This document shows, piece after piece, positions 22,413 to 35,700 of a DNA stretch of 64,000 bases. The notes beneath the pieces were generated by a model that saw only the letters and a program-made list of their open reading frames with translations, ran no database searches and was not told the origin of the DNA. The stretch is taken from positions 310,374,513-310,438,512 of the forward strand of contig CM051459.1 of the NCBI GenBank assembly GCA_028095005.1, in the 5' to 3' direction. Each line of letters begins with the position of its first letter. Within the stretch, counting starts at the first letter, position 1. Source of the DNA: Rhynchospora pubera (Eukaryota; Streptophyta; Magnoliopsida; Poales; Cyperaceae). The position numbers and the translations under genes were made by a program.

Positions 22413-23554
22413 GGGTCGGCTCTGTTCATTTTTATTTTGTATTATTTATTGTCTATTCTTTTTTGTTCTTTTATGTATATATTTGTTATTATTGCTTTTG
22501 AGGGGTGGAGGCGGTGCCAAAAGTGCTTGGGATGGGGTAGTTAAGCCTATCCAAGAGGCGTGACAAATATTATTTAATTAATTCGGTTTCAACATTTGAT
22601 AGATTTCTGAGGGCAAATTAACAATTTAAGTTCTTGGTGGCATTTTAACGAGCATCTTGTGTGCTAAAAAACTGATATGAGGTCTTAAATTAGAGAACGC
22701 TTGTGTATGAGCGGTACTTGACTGACCCGTTACACATGTTGATCGAGGCTGAATTACCTGCTAATATAATTGATGTGAGGTTGAAACAAGAGCAAGAGAT
22801 CATTGAAGAACTGCTAAAACTTGGCATAAGTGAACTCAATTAATTAGAACTTAAATTGTTTGTTTACAATATCACAAGGTCTTTCTGAGGTTTCTTTTTC
22901 TTTTTAATTTTCAAGTTTCTATAGTGGTTTTGCTCATTTAGCAGTGACAACGTGTTCTAAGTGGCTAGGTACCGAATCCAGTGTGAATTTATACCGCTTT
23001 TGTGTTATCAGAGGTTTGTTTCCATTTAGTCCTTGATGACAGTTCTCATGACCCAAATACCTAGTAGTTTGTAACATTAATATTTCAAGGACTAAAATGT
23101 GATTATTTTATATCTCTTGGGCAGATGAGTAGCAAGATATTTACAAGAAGCAACAGCTGAGAGAACTTGCCATACCGAACTCTTTTTCTCTGAGAGAGAG
23201 AGGAGGCCTCTCTCAAACAGACATGGTTGTGGACTTGTGGTTCCACATCACGCCAACAAGTAATTGCTTCCGAGAGTTAAAATTAGCATGTAAACATTTC
23301 TAACTTAAAGTTTGTATTAAGTAAAAAGAACGTTTCAAAGATGATAACAGTGTCAAATTAACTAAAAAATAATTATTTAAATTTTAGATGGCATTACAAA
23401 ATCTTTTTAATAACTGTAAGAACCCAGAAGCTATATAATTTAAAGCATAAATATTAATATAAATCTTTAGAGCGACATGCTATGTTATATTTTGTTTAGC
23501 ATAAAAACGAAAGGAACTATAGAATCAGTGAGAAATTAACTTCCCCTGGCAAAA
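22413..23554. other. Intergenic DNA between LTP and GDSL genes
   Basis: No gene, repeat or RNA recognised. It must contain the LTP promoter (right of 22410) and the GDSL 3' UTR (left of 23555). Confidence 0.5.
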
Positions 23555-23781
23555 CTAGTTTTTATGAGCATCAACTATAGGTGGATCTGCATAAGGACCT
23601 TTTAACCAAATATTGGCAATATAGCGGTAAGCGGCTTCAGTTAAGCTTAAGCCATCCCAATTCAAATATGTTGATGGATTCTTGCATACAGTAACATTTG
23701 GAGAGCTGCACGTCTCAATCAGGCTATAATTGTATTTACCACCTTTTCCGCAGCAAACAACTAATGGCTTAGATATAAATC
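23555..23781 (-). CDS. GDSL gene exon 5
   Basis: Acceptor GTTATTTCAG|GATTTATATC. Codes CCGKGGKYNY and NWDGLSLTEAAY, where the catalytic His of DGxH is Ser (S344), and ends with a TAA after DAHKN. Confidence 0.87.
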
Positions 23782-26700
23782 CTGAAATAACAAATGTTGA
23801 ACTCCTTTTTAGACCAGAAATAAGCACATGTAAATCCAGAAATAACATCAAGTTGGAATTAATACAGGAGAGTGGAGAGACTTCGAGATTCCTCAATTTT
23901 TTTCTTCTTCTTTTTTTTTTAAAAATATATTGATTATCTAAAAGCAGGTCAGGTTTATCTCTCTCTCAAGTCCTAATTCAATAGCGTTTTCCATTTTTAT
24001 TAGAAAGATTTGTCGACTGATTTTGTAGCTTACCATAACGTTGAGGAAACCTGACAAAGTTTAAAACAGGTTCGTAAAAATCTGCATAAATGATCTTTGC
24101 TTGAGGATAATTGACTCGCAGTTCTTTTACCGCCTTAAGTAGAAGGTAGTTATGATGTCTTGATATTGTGTTGTATCGTTCAATGCATCCAGTCTTAGGA
24201 TCATAAGAGGACTTATCATATGCATAAAGGTCGAAAACATCCAATTTTGCCGGAAGGCAGCCTATAGGCATGTTTCCTGGTACCACCACAGTCTGTGCAC
24301 CTTGATCAAGAAGTTCCTATTGAAAGATAAAGTGTGTGTGTGCGCGTATATACACACACGTATATATGTCTGTTAAGAATGCATTTGTATCCTGATTAAC
24401 ACATAACGAATATTTGCACATATATTTAATAAGCAAATAGATCTTCTTTTCAAATTCTTGTCAATTTTTTGTCTTTTGTTTTTAAGCCGGGCAGAAAATT
24501 CTGAAGTACCTTGATTATTCCCGCAATAATCTGAATAATTTTTGCAGCATAAGACACCATCATAGGCAACTTACTGGAGGGCACTAAGACGTAGTCTCTC
24601 CCTTCAATATGTCCAACAATGAAGAGAGATCTGCTAAAATAATCTCTGCATTCTGCATTGCAAGTTTGCAACGACAACATTGCTTGTTCAGTTAATTTTA
24701 GTTTTTTACATTCAAGGTCATATTGATTCAATATTTTACTTGAACATGCCATTTAGGAGAAGGAAACTAGAGGTTACAAACCCTTTGTTGTTTGGCATAA
24801 CGAAGGCTTCAACTCCTTGAACCAATGTAGTTGAGATGATAATGAAGTACTCAATGGATCTTCATAAGATGTTAGATTGTGCTCCTTGAAGAACGTCGGG
24901 TCAAGCGCTGTTGCACCTTCTACCGCAAAATTTGCTCCTTGTCGAAAGCTTCCATTTTTGCCCAAGTAAGGTTTAAGATATGGCAGGCCAAATTCCTCCG
25001 CTGCATAACAAATTAAAAAAATAAATAAATAAATAAAATGGAAATTGATTACTGAATTACTACAGTATATATCATGATATAGAGATCAATTCTTTTCTAT
25101 GTACTTCTATGCTAGATTTGCTTTATATTAAATCAATATGACCTTGAATGTAATTGGACGAATTGGAGACCTCATATCTTTGAATTTTTTTTTACTAATT
25201 TTGAATTTTTAAAGATTTCAATATTGATTCAATAAAATTTCTTTTCTACTAATTTTGGATTTTTAAAGATTGCTGTATATTTGGATTCAACATAATAGAG
25301 GACGAATTGGAGAACAAATTGCTAAAGTTCTATGTGTCTTAATATCAATTTTATACTTTTAATGAAAGACCTAAATCATTCAGTATTTTTTTTCCATTTT
25401 GAAATCTTGTTGGGAATAAAATTTTATATACTTTTGGGAATTTTTTACTATTTTTTTCGATTATTAGACATATTTTTTTTTATTGGTCTATAACTAATTT
25501 TATCCAGATTTTTCCAAACTCCAAAACATTGTAAAAAGGATATAAAATTTGATTTTTTTTAACTTAAATTTTAATAAGGAGAACAGGCCGTTCGTTCGCA
25601 AAACTATTAAGCAATCATCTATTGTTTTTTTTAATAAAATCTTTTTTAGTATAATTGTAGGACAGAGAGTGACACTGTTATAATTAATATTATTAATTAT
25701 ATATTATTAATTATAACATTATGTGGCCTATATATTAAATATAAACCAAGTTCATTTATGAAAATTATCTAAAGGGTACATTGGATTTTGATGGAAAATC
25801 CAATGGACCAGATTAATTACAAATTCTTATCCCTTTAATTGCCTTAGTAAATTTGTTTTTTCTCTCTCCTGTCATATTGGCATCTTTTCATGATTTTCGC
25901 CCACAAAAATTAAGAGAGGCAGAAGAGAAAAAATAACGCCATTTTTACCATCAATCACACTAAGGGAAATTAAAGAAGATCATATATTCCACCTTACGAT
26001 ATGTTTTCACTTCAATCCTGTGAGTTTTATTATAATTTATTGATTTTATATGAAATACGTTGATTCTAGAATGTTAATTAGAAATATTATTAAGAATTAA
26101 TATTTTACGTCTATCATTTGGTATCGGAGCAGTACGTATTTTCATATAAAATTACTAATTTTTCCGGACTCAATTACTGAAATTTAATAGTATTTTTTCG
26201 AATTTTATTTACTAATTATGATAAATTTCAGTTTATATTACTGGATACGTCATTTCTGTGTGCAAATTGGCGATAATAATCATTGTTTTCTTTTTTTCCT
26301 ACTCTTGTCTTTATGCGCACACAACAATCCTGAGATGGTATGGACGCCCATCTTAAGTAACCGAATTGGATTAAATCTAAAGTACAATTTAATGATCCAA
26401 CCACTTTCTTTCATTAAGAGGTGCATAGATAGTGAGGACGACCACTTATAATTCTAAATTGTATAGGATCTTGATTTGTACATTAAATACTCTCTTTCCT
26501 ATTTCTTACGCGTCGGTCAGTCATCTTCTATTAATGAATTAATTATATTAAGATAAACTTTTTCCTATTTATTTTGTACGCGCCCTTTACCGAGTTTGTC
26601 TTATTATTTAAGAAAGACATAAAGTATAATTGTTTTCGGATTGTGCGTGCGTGAACATAGGACTTTACATATAGTTACTTCATTTGATTATTATTTCTTT

Positions 26701-29700
26701 TATCAAATAGAATTTTTAAACCATATGTAAATATATTTTTATGTATCGTTTCTATATATGATATTATTAAAGATATGATTTTATATTATATATATCAAGT
26801 AACCCAACGGAACTATGCTATATATAATTTATTATCATATAAATTTACTTTTAATATGTGGTTGTTATCAATTTTACAAATTTTAATTGTGACTACCATT
26901 TTATTAAAAGAACTATGTTTTACATTATGTCTGTTGTATTGTATTACGTTCATGCTTTACATTTAATAAATTATAAATGTCAATTTTACCAACTTTAACT
27001 GTCAAGTATAATTTATTAGATGAATTTTTTTAATTTCTGCCCAACGGTGATATGAATTGATTTTAGTGGATCAACTATCAAACCTGAAATATTAATTGGC
27101 ATTTTATTATTTCAGATTAATTAATTATTAGTCCCCTAATTATAGTTGATCTAATTTATTTAATTTTATATGTCTGTGGATTTTAGTTAATAGTAAGCAT
27201 TTTATTTGTCATGATGAATTTGCAGCATTGAACAATATTAGTACCCAAATGTCTGGAATACCATTGTTGAATGGAACAAATTTTTCAACTTGGAAAGAGC
27301 AACTCGAGATCTGTCTTGGTGTTCTTGAAATGAACCAAGCATTACGTATGGATAAACCTGAGAAACCAAAGGATGATGCTGCAGATGAAGCAAAAACTGC
27401 TTATGCAAAATGGGAGCGTTCTAATCGCATGTCTCTCATGATTATGAAAAGCATCATTTTTTTGGCAATTCGGGGAGGCATTTCTGAAAAGAATGTTACT
27501 GGTGAACTTTTTACTGCTAAAGAATTTTTAGCCTCTGTTGAGGAGCAGTTTAAGAGTACATCAAAGGCTAATGCAAGTGCTCTCATAATGAAAATGCTCA
27601 CTATCAAGTATAATGGGACTAGCGGTGTACGTGAACATATCATGATGATGAATGATATGGCCGCAAAATTAAATGGCATGGACTTGGCAATTTCTGATGG
27701 ATTTTTGGCTCATTTCATTATGACTTCTCTTCCTGCTCAGTTTGGTCCTTTCAAGATCAATTACAACACGTAGAAAAAGAAGTGGAAAATGAGCAAATTT
27801 ATTGCCATGTAAGGAAGGATTGTACCAAGTTCAGAGCGTGGCTTGCCAAGAAGGGCAATGATTTTAATTACATGATTTGTGAGTCTCTTTTAATTGATGT
27901 TTCCTTAAATACGTGGTGAGTTGACATTGGTGCCTCTGTGCACATTACGAACTCATTGCAGGGATTCCTTTCCGTGAGGATGCTGGAAAAGAGAAAAAAG
28001 AAACTTAAAGTAGCCAATGGATGGATTAGAGGCTGAAGTGGAGGCCGTTGGAACTCTTCGTTTAGTCTTGAAGAGTGGCTTTATTCTCTATTTGCATGAT
28101 GTAGTTTATATTCCTAATGTGATTAGGAATTTAATTTCTGTTTCTAGACTTGATGCGTGTGGTTTTATGTTTCAGTTTGGAAATAATGAGTTGGGACTAT
28201 ATCATAACTCTAAGTTTTTTGGTTCTGGATTATTATGTGACAATCTATATAAATTATGTTTGGATTCTTCCTTTTCTGATTCTTTATTATCCATGAATGT
28301 TAATTGTGTTGATCATAAACGTGGCACAAAGAGAAATCGTGATGTTGGATATTCTTCCAAATTATGGCATCGCAGAATGGGTCATATTTCAAGAGATAGA
28401 ATGCAACGTCTCATTAAAAATAAAATTCTCCCAACATTAGATTTTTCTGATTTTCAAAACTGCATTGAATGTGTTAACGGAAAATTTGTTAAGGGAAATA
28501 AGAAAGGAGCCACTCGAAGTGGGGGACTATTGGAATTAATTCACACCGATATATGCGGCCCTTTTCCCACTCCGAGTCTCAACGGACATAAATCATTCAT
28601 TACTTTTATTGATGATTACTCACGCTATGCCTATGTGTTCTTAATTTTTGAAAAATCTGAAGCACTAGACAAATTTAAGATTTTTAAGGCTGAAGTTGAA
28701 AATCAGCATAATCTTAAAATTAAAGTAGTGCGATCAGATAGAGGCGGTGAGTATTATGGTAGGCACACTGACTTGGGTCAAAGTCCAGGTCCATTCGCTT
28801 TGTTTCTTCAAGAAAGTGGTATTATTCATCAATTCTCTATGCCGGGTGATCCTCGGCAAAATGGAGTGGCTGAAAGGCGTAATCGTACATTAATGGATAT
28901 GGTACATAGTATGATATCCAATACCACTTTACCAGAATTTTTGTGGTCCGAGACTTTAAAAACAGCAACACATGTTCTCAATCGAGTTCCTAGTAAATCT
29001 GTTCCAGCAACACCTTATGAATTGTGGACTGGAAGAAAACCACAACTAGGATACTTACGTGTGTGGGGCTGTCCTGCTGAAGCAAAAGTCTACAATCCAC
29101 AAATTAAGAAACTGGATTCCAAAACCGTCAGTTGTTCTTTCATAGGATATCCAGAGAGGTCCAAAGGTTTTAGATTTTATTGTCCCTTGCATACCACTAG
29201 AATAGTTTAGACAAGACATGCAGTATTTTTTGAAAATGGCAACATTAGTGGGAGTAATGAAAAACGAACTATAAACCTCGATGAAGAAGACCGAATTTAT
29301 GTTCCAACTTCGGTCATTTCAGAGGCTAAAAGTTCTGTTTCTCCTTTATTACTAAATGAAGGTACTAATGTTAGTAACGTTCCTAACAATGAAGATGTAC
29401 CTTTGCTGCCACAAGAACCTATACGCAAGTCGCAAAGAAAATGAAAATTTGCAATACCTGATGATTATATTGTATACCTTACTGAAGAAGGTGGTAATAT
29501 AGGTCATGGAGATGATCCTATCTCCTTCAAGGACGCCATGAAAAGTGATAAGTCATCTCAGTGGCTGGAAGCCATGAATGATGAGATGAACTCAATGCAA
29601 CAAAATGATGTTTGGGATCTTGTTTTGTTACCTAAAGGTGTTAAACCCGTAGGATGTAAATGGGTTTACAAAACTAAAACAGATTCTCATGGTAACATTG

Positions 29701-32700
29701 AAAGATACAAGGTCCGACTAGTTGCTAAATGCTTTACACAACAAGAAGGTATACATTATGATAATATTTTTTCTCCTGTCTCAAAGAAAGATTCATTAAG
29801 AATTGTTTTAGCTCTTGTAGCTCATTATGATCTCAAGTTGCATCAAATGGACGTGAAAACCGCATTTCTTAATGGTGGCTTGCATGAAGAAATTTTTATG
29901 AAACAACCTGAAGGTTTTGTTGATAAAGGCAAGGTACATATGGGCTGTCAATTGAAGCGATCAATTTATGGGTTAAAGCAAGCTTCAAGACAGTGGTATC
30001 TCAAGTTTGATGAGATCATAACAGAATTTGGATTTCAAGAAAACACTTTTGATCAATGCATATATCTCAACGTTAGTGGGAGCATATTTATCATTCTTGT
30101 TTTGTATGTGGATGACATTTTGTTAGCAAGCAGTGATTTAGACATGTTGTACGAGACAAAACGTTTTCTTTCAAAGAAATTTGAAATTGAAGATCTTGGT
30201 GAAGCCTCTTATGTCATAGGCATTGAAATCCACTGTGATCGGTCTCGTGGTCCCTTAGGTTTATCACAAAAGGCATATATCGAGAAAATGCTTAAGCGCT
30301 ACAATATGCAAAATTGTTCTCCAAGTGTTGCTCCCATTTTCAAAGGTGACAAATTCAGCAAGGCTCAATGTTCCAAAACTGAATCAGAACGTAAGCAAAT
30401 GGAAAAGAATGAGTATGCTTCGGTTGTTGGAAGTTTAATGTATGCTAAAGTTTGCACACGTCCTGATATTGCGTTTGTAGTTGGCATGCACGGCCGATAT
30501 CAATCAAATCCAGGACTGGATCATTGGCGAGCTGCTAAGGAAGTCTTACGCTATTTGCAACGGACTAAAGACTACATGCTTACTTACAGAAAGTCCGATA
30601 ACCTTCAGGTCATTGGTTATTCCGATTTGGATTTTGCTGGATGTGTAGACACGAAGAAATCCACATCAGGATACATATTCATGCTTGCAGGTGGACCAAT
30701 TTCATGGAAGAGTGCCAAACAGTCCTTAGTTGCATCTTCCACTATGCAAGCAGAATTTGTGGCGTGTTTTGAAACTACTGGTCAAGCGGTTTGGTTGAAG
30801 AATTTCATACATGAACTTCAAGTAATTGAAAGTATTGCAAGACCACTCACGCTATTTTGTGATAATGAGACTGTTGTTTTCTTCTCTAAAAACAACAAGT
30901 CCAGCAGTGCTACTAAATGGATTGAAATCAAATATCTTGTTGTTAGACAGAAAATTAAGGATAATGTTATTGTCATACAACACATCAATACAAGATCTAT
31001 GTTAGTTGATTCTCTAACAAAAGCACTACCACCTACTCTTTTCAAAGAGCATGTAGCCGGCATGGGTTTGGTTAGTGACTTGTGATGTTGTAATGAACAA
31101 TAATGTATTTATTAAGTTATGTATTGAAGCTTCATTTATGTATTGACTGAATTTATATTGTTTGCTTATTTCTTATGTTTGCGCATTAATGTAATTTATA
31201 TAAGCAAATATACTTATGTGGATCGAATGAATTTAATTAACCATATGTTGGAAAGAATGTCATTTCTATAATTAATAGGGATCTGTTGTCCCTAAGGGAG
31301 GCGGCTAAATCAAGGTTTAGCGGAAGCGATTTAAGGTTTTGGACCGGTTTGGTATGAACTATCCTAACACAATTCAATTGGTACCCAATACAAGCAAGCA
31401 CACAAGCAATTCAAGTATAACAAGATAATAAAGAGAGAAAGAGAGAGAGAAATTGAACACTCGGTATGATTACGGAGTTCCGACCCGCTAGAAGAAGCTA
31501 GCCTTAGTTGTACGTCTCCGGGAGTTTCGCTACCACCAAAGGGCGCGCTCCGTTCAATTCCAACAAGAACGGGACTACAACTTCGAACCGAATCACCTCG
31601 TCATAAGGACACTCGAGGCGGATCGACCTAACTCGAATGGCACAACGGCCTCAAAGGAGAAGAGCTCTCAACCTATTCCAACCTACACCTAGCGACAACG
31701 TCGGGGCGGTGGTGTTTGAGGCTACTAAATCTCTCAAGATGGTCTAGCTATGAAAAGCTCAAGTGGGAGAGTATCCCTGTGCTCAAAGGCTCAATACTGG
31801 TCTAATTTTGCAAAGTGAAGCCGCTTAATGAGAGAGAACCAGGGGTGGATATATATAGGGCTCGAAATGAGCAGTTCCTCAGCAAAAACAGGCCACAGCG
31901 TTGTACAACGCGGAATAGCGTTATACAACGCTGGAATATGACCGTTGTAAATTCTAACGACTCTTTAATATAGCCGTTGGTCTGTGAGGGCGTTGTGCAA
32001 CGATATTTGCCGTCGCACAACGCAGGAGTGTAAAACCAAAGGAAAGCTCCGACAATTCCGTTGGAAATTGTCAGAGCGTTGCTTGCCACTGAATGGCGTT
32101 ACACAACGCTACAGGAAGACAAAAGAAACAACTCTGACAGATTCAACAGAGCGTTGTACAACTCTATATACCGTCACACAACGCTAACGTTATCCAACGT
32201 TGAAAGACGTTGGCTAACGTCTCCAGAAACTTTTGCATGTAAAAACGACTGTTTACATGGGACAGCTAACTTGGAATTTATGTGGCGTTGTGCAACGCTA
32301 TATGGCGTTGCACGATGGTACTCAGGAAAATTTCCAAGTTTTTTAACTCCAGCATTGTACAACTCTACTGAGCGTTGTACAACGTTGTGACTCAGTGTTC
32401 CCTAACTCTATATAGCGTTGTGCAACGTTGATTCACAAAAGTATGAATTTAGCTGTTCTAGCGTTGTGTAACTCTATCTAGCGTTGTACGACGCTAGGTC
32501 ACAGAAAACAGGATTTTGCTGGTTTATTGAGCTTTTCGCTATCTAGACCATTTTAAGGATAAACAAGGACCAAAGTATACCTTCTATCCTAGTCTAAACT
32601 AGCCTACAAGCTCTCTAATGACTTGATCTTGATCTTTCTTAAAGCTATTATCCAAGTCCTCATAAATTGTATCTTCTTCCTATAAAACTCAAAGAAGATT

Positions 32701-35700
32701 GTTAAATGCCAAATGATATTATTTTGCAATCGACAAACCTAGAGACGTTTAGTACAACAATCTCCCCCTTTTGACGATTTGCAAAACAATACCATTAGTA
32801 AAGCGATTAAATTTTGGCATTTCACAAGCTTTACTACAATTCTCCCCCTTTTTGTAAATCGACAAAAAGTGAAAATTGTACCAACGCTCCCCCTAAATTT
32901 ATGGCTCCCCCTTAATTTTGGAGAAAAGGAATTGGAGAACCAATTTAGAGCACTACACAAAGTAGTGTGACCAAATTTAACCTCTCAAACACAAATAAGA
33001 TAGAAATAAAGAGGCTCCCCCTAAAGATTTGGCTTATAAGACCGGGGGTTAACTTGGTATTTAGGCCACATTGGTTACTATACCACTAGTTGTACCACTA
33101 GAGTTACAAGCTTTTGGAACCCACTTACCTTTGGACTCACCATTTGGTTTCCTAAGTTTGCATTCCAACGAGATATGACCATTTTGACAACAATAGTTGC
33201 AATATGCATTGGTTGGCTTAGGCATGGTAGAACCCTTGACAAAATGAGAATAGTAATGGGCTCTAAGGTATTCGGCCTTCTTCTTAGGATCATAGGATGA
33301 GGCATTAAAATCTTTTTTGCGATCCTTTTGGAAATGTTGGGAAACATTCTTTTTATGCCCATTGGATTGAGCTTTGTGGTTTTGAGAAGAGTGTTGCTCT
33401 TTAAATTCATAAAACCATCCATCGGGTCCTCTAAAATAAATTTTATTGGACGCCTTTGGAACAAAAACTTTCTTTTCTTGATTTTGCAAATTCTTTTCGT
33501 TTTGCACTCTAGTGTTTCTAGGTTTCCTTTGGTACATATATGCATGACCACGAGAATTCCTAGGTTTTTGAAATTGTGTGGTTTGTGCAACTTGTTTCCC
33601 ATTATTGTGTGACAAGTTCCTTTTCTTGGTTTGATAAGGCTTTTGGTAACCAAGACCGGACTTGTCATGAGGCTTTTGACCTTTGAAAAGGTTTTTCAAA
33701 TCCGTTTTAGGAGCTTGAGCTAAAATTGGTTTTTCAAGTTGTTTTTCAAGTTGTTTTTCATGCTCCTTAATTTTAGCCTCATACTCACCCATCTTAGAAG
33801 TAAGCTCATCTACCTTGGTTTTTAAAGTTTCTATGGTATCGGCTTTCCTAACCAAGGCATCATGGGTAGCATCAAGAATAGAGTTCAACCTATCACAATC
33901 AACACAAGGAGTTGAACTAGTTGGTTCATCATCACTCTCACTATCACTACTACTAAGAGATTCATTGAGAGGAAGATATACCTTTGGAGAGCATGCCTTT
34001 GGCGAAGGTGGTGGAGATGGAGGTGGTGTTGCCTTACGTGCTTGAAGTAGCGGATGAACATATCTTGTCCCTTGATTGAACTCATTGAGGATGCCCTTCA
34101 CGAAGTCATCCTCCACATCATCCGTTGAGAATACCACCTCTTCCACATTTGCCACCAAAGCATACACCTCATGAGAATCCGAATCGGATGAGCTTGTTTC
34201 GGATTCAACATCCCACAAGGCATGCATGGCTTGAGCCTTCTTCTTTTCCTTCTTGTTCTTAGGCTTTGGCTTGTCGGTTTGCACTTGAGGGAAAAGCTTG
34301 TGACACTTGTGCATTGAATGCCCCTCTTTATTGCACACAAAACACAACTCCCGTTCATCATTGGCTAACCTTTCATTGTTGAACTTCTTCTCATGCTTGA
34401 GCAACCCACGAAACATCTTCTCAATCATCACCTCTTGCTTTGTCTCATCAAGCTCGTAGAGGTTTAATGGTGTTTGATGTGGGTATCGGCGATGAGAGGA
34501 TCGAGATGATGATGTGGAGGCGGGATTGCTTGTGGAGGTCATGGCTAAGGTTCTTGGATGAGGCTCTAGTTTGGCGAGTTGTTTAAGCTTCTCCTCAACA
34601 CATCGAAGCTCGGTGTACATTTGCTCCGGTGTGTACTCATGGTCCATCCGGATAATGGTCTCAAGCGACGTGATGTGAGCATCCCATTCGTGCCGTCCAC
34701 TCATAGCCCGCATCATTTTCCCTACATTCTTGCCATTTGTTAGGGGCTCACCTCCTTCGGTGAATTCATTTTGGAGTTGTACAAGACGAGTGTACATATC
34801 CTCAATGGATTCACCATCCTTTATGTGGAAATTCTCAAATTGAGAGTACAACTCATACAATTTAGAATGCCTAATTTGAGAATTTCCCTAATAACGGGTG
34901 AGGAGAGCCATCCACATATCGTGTGCTAGATCAAAACGACTAAGGGTCACACCAATTGATTCATGGACCGAGGCTAATATGGCATTAACTGCACAATCAT
35001 TGTCCCTTTGGTTATCACGGGACTTCTTGGTCAATTCTACCGAATTTGGTTTAAGTTCGGGGGTATACCGATTTTCTACCACATGCCAATATCCCAAGAT
35101 ATTGAGGTAGTTCACCATGCATCTCTTCCAAAAAGAGAAATTTCTACAATTTTGGCCTAATTTATCCGGTCTCTCTACAAACCGAGCCGCCATGACCGAA
35201 AAACGAGATTAAGAATAGCTTAATCGAGGTTCCCGCTCTGATACCACTTTGTTGTCCCTAAGGGAGGCGGCTAAATCAAGGTTTAGCGGAAGCGATTTAA
35301 GGTTTTGGACCGGTTTGGTATGAACTATCCTAACACAATTCAATTGGTACCCAATACAAGCAAGCACACAAGCAATTCAAGTATAGCAAGATAATAAAGA
35401 GAGAAAGAGAGAGAGAAATTGAACACTCGGTATGATTACGGAGTTCCGACCCGCTAGAAGAAGCTAGCCTTAGTCGTACGTCTCCGGGAGTTTCGCTACC
35501 ACCAAAGGGCGCGCTCCGTTCAATTCCAACAAGAACGGGACTACAACTTCGAACCGAATCACCTCGTCACAAGGACACTCGAGGCGGATCGGCCTAACTT
35601 GAATGGCACAACGGCCTCAAAGGAGAAGAGCTCTCAACCTATTCCAACCTACACCTAGCGACAACGTCGGGGCGGTGGTGTTTGAGGCTACTAAATCTCT

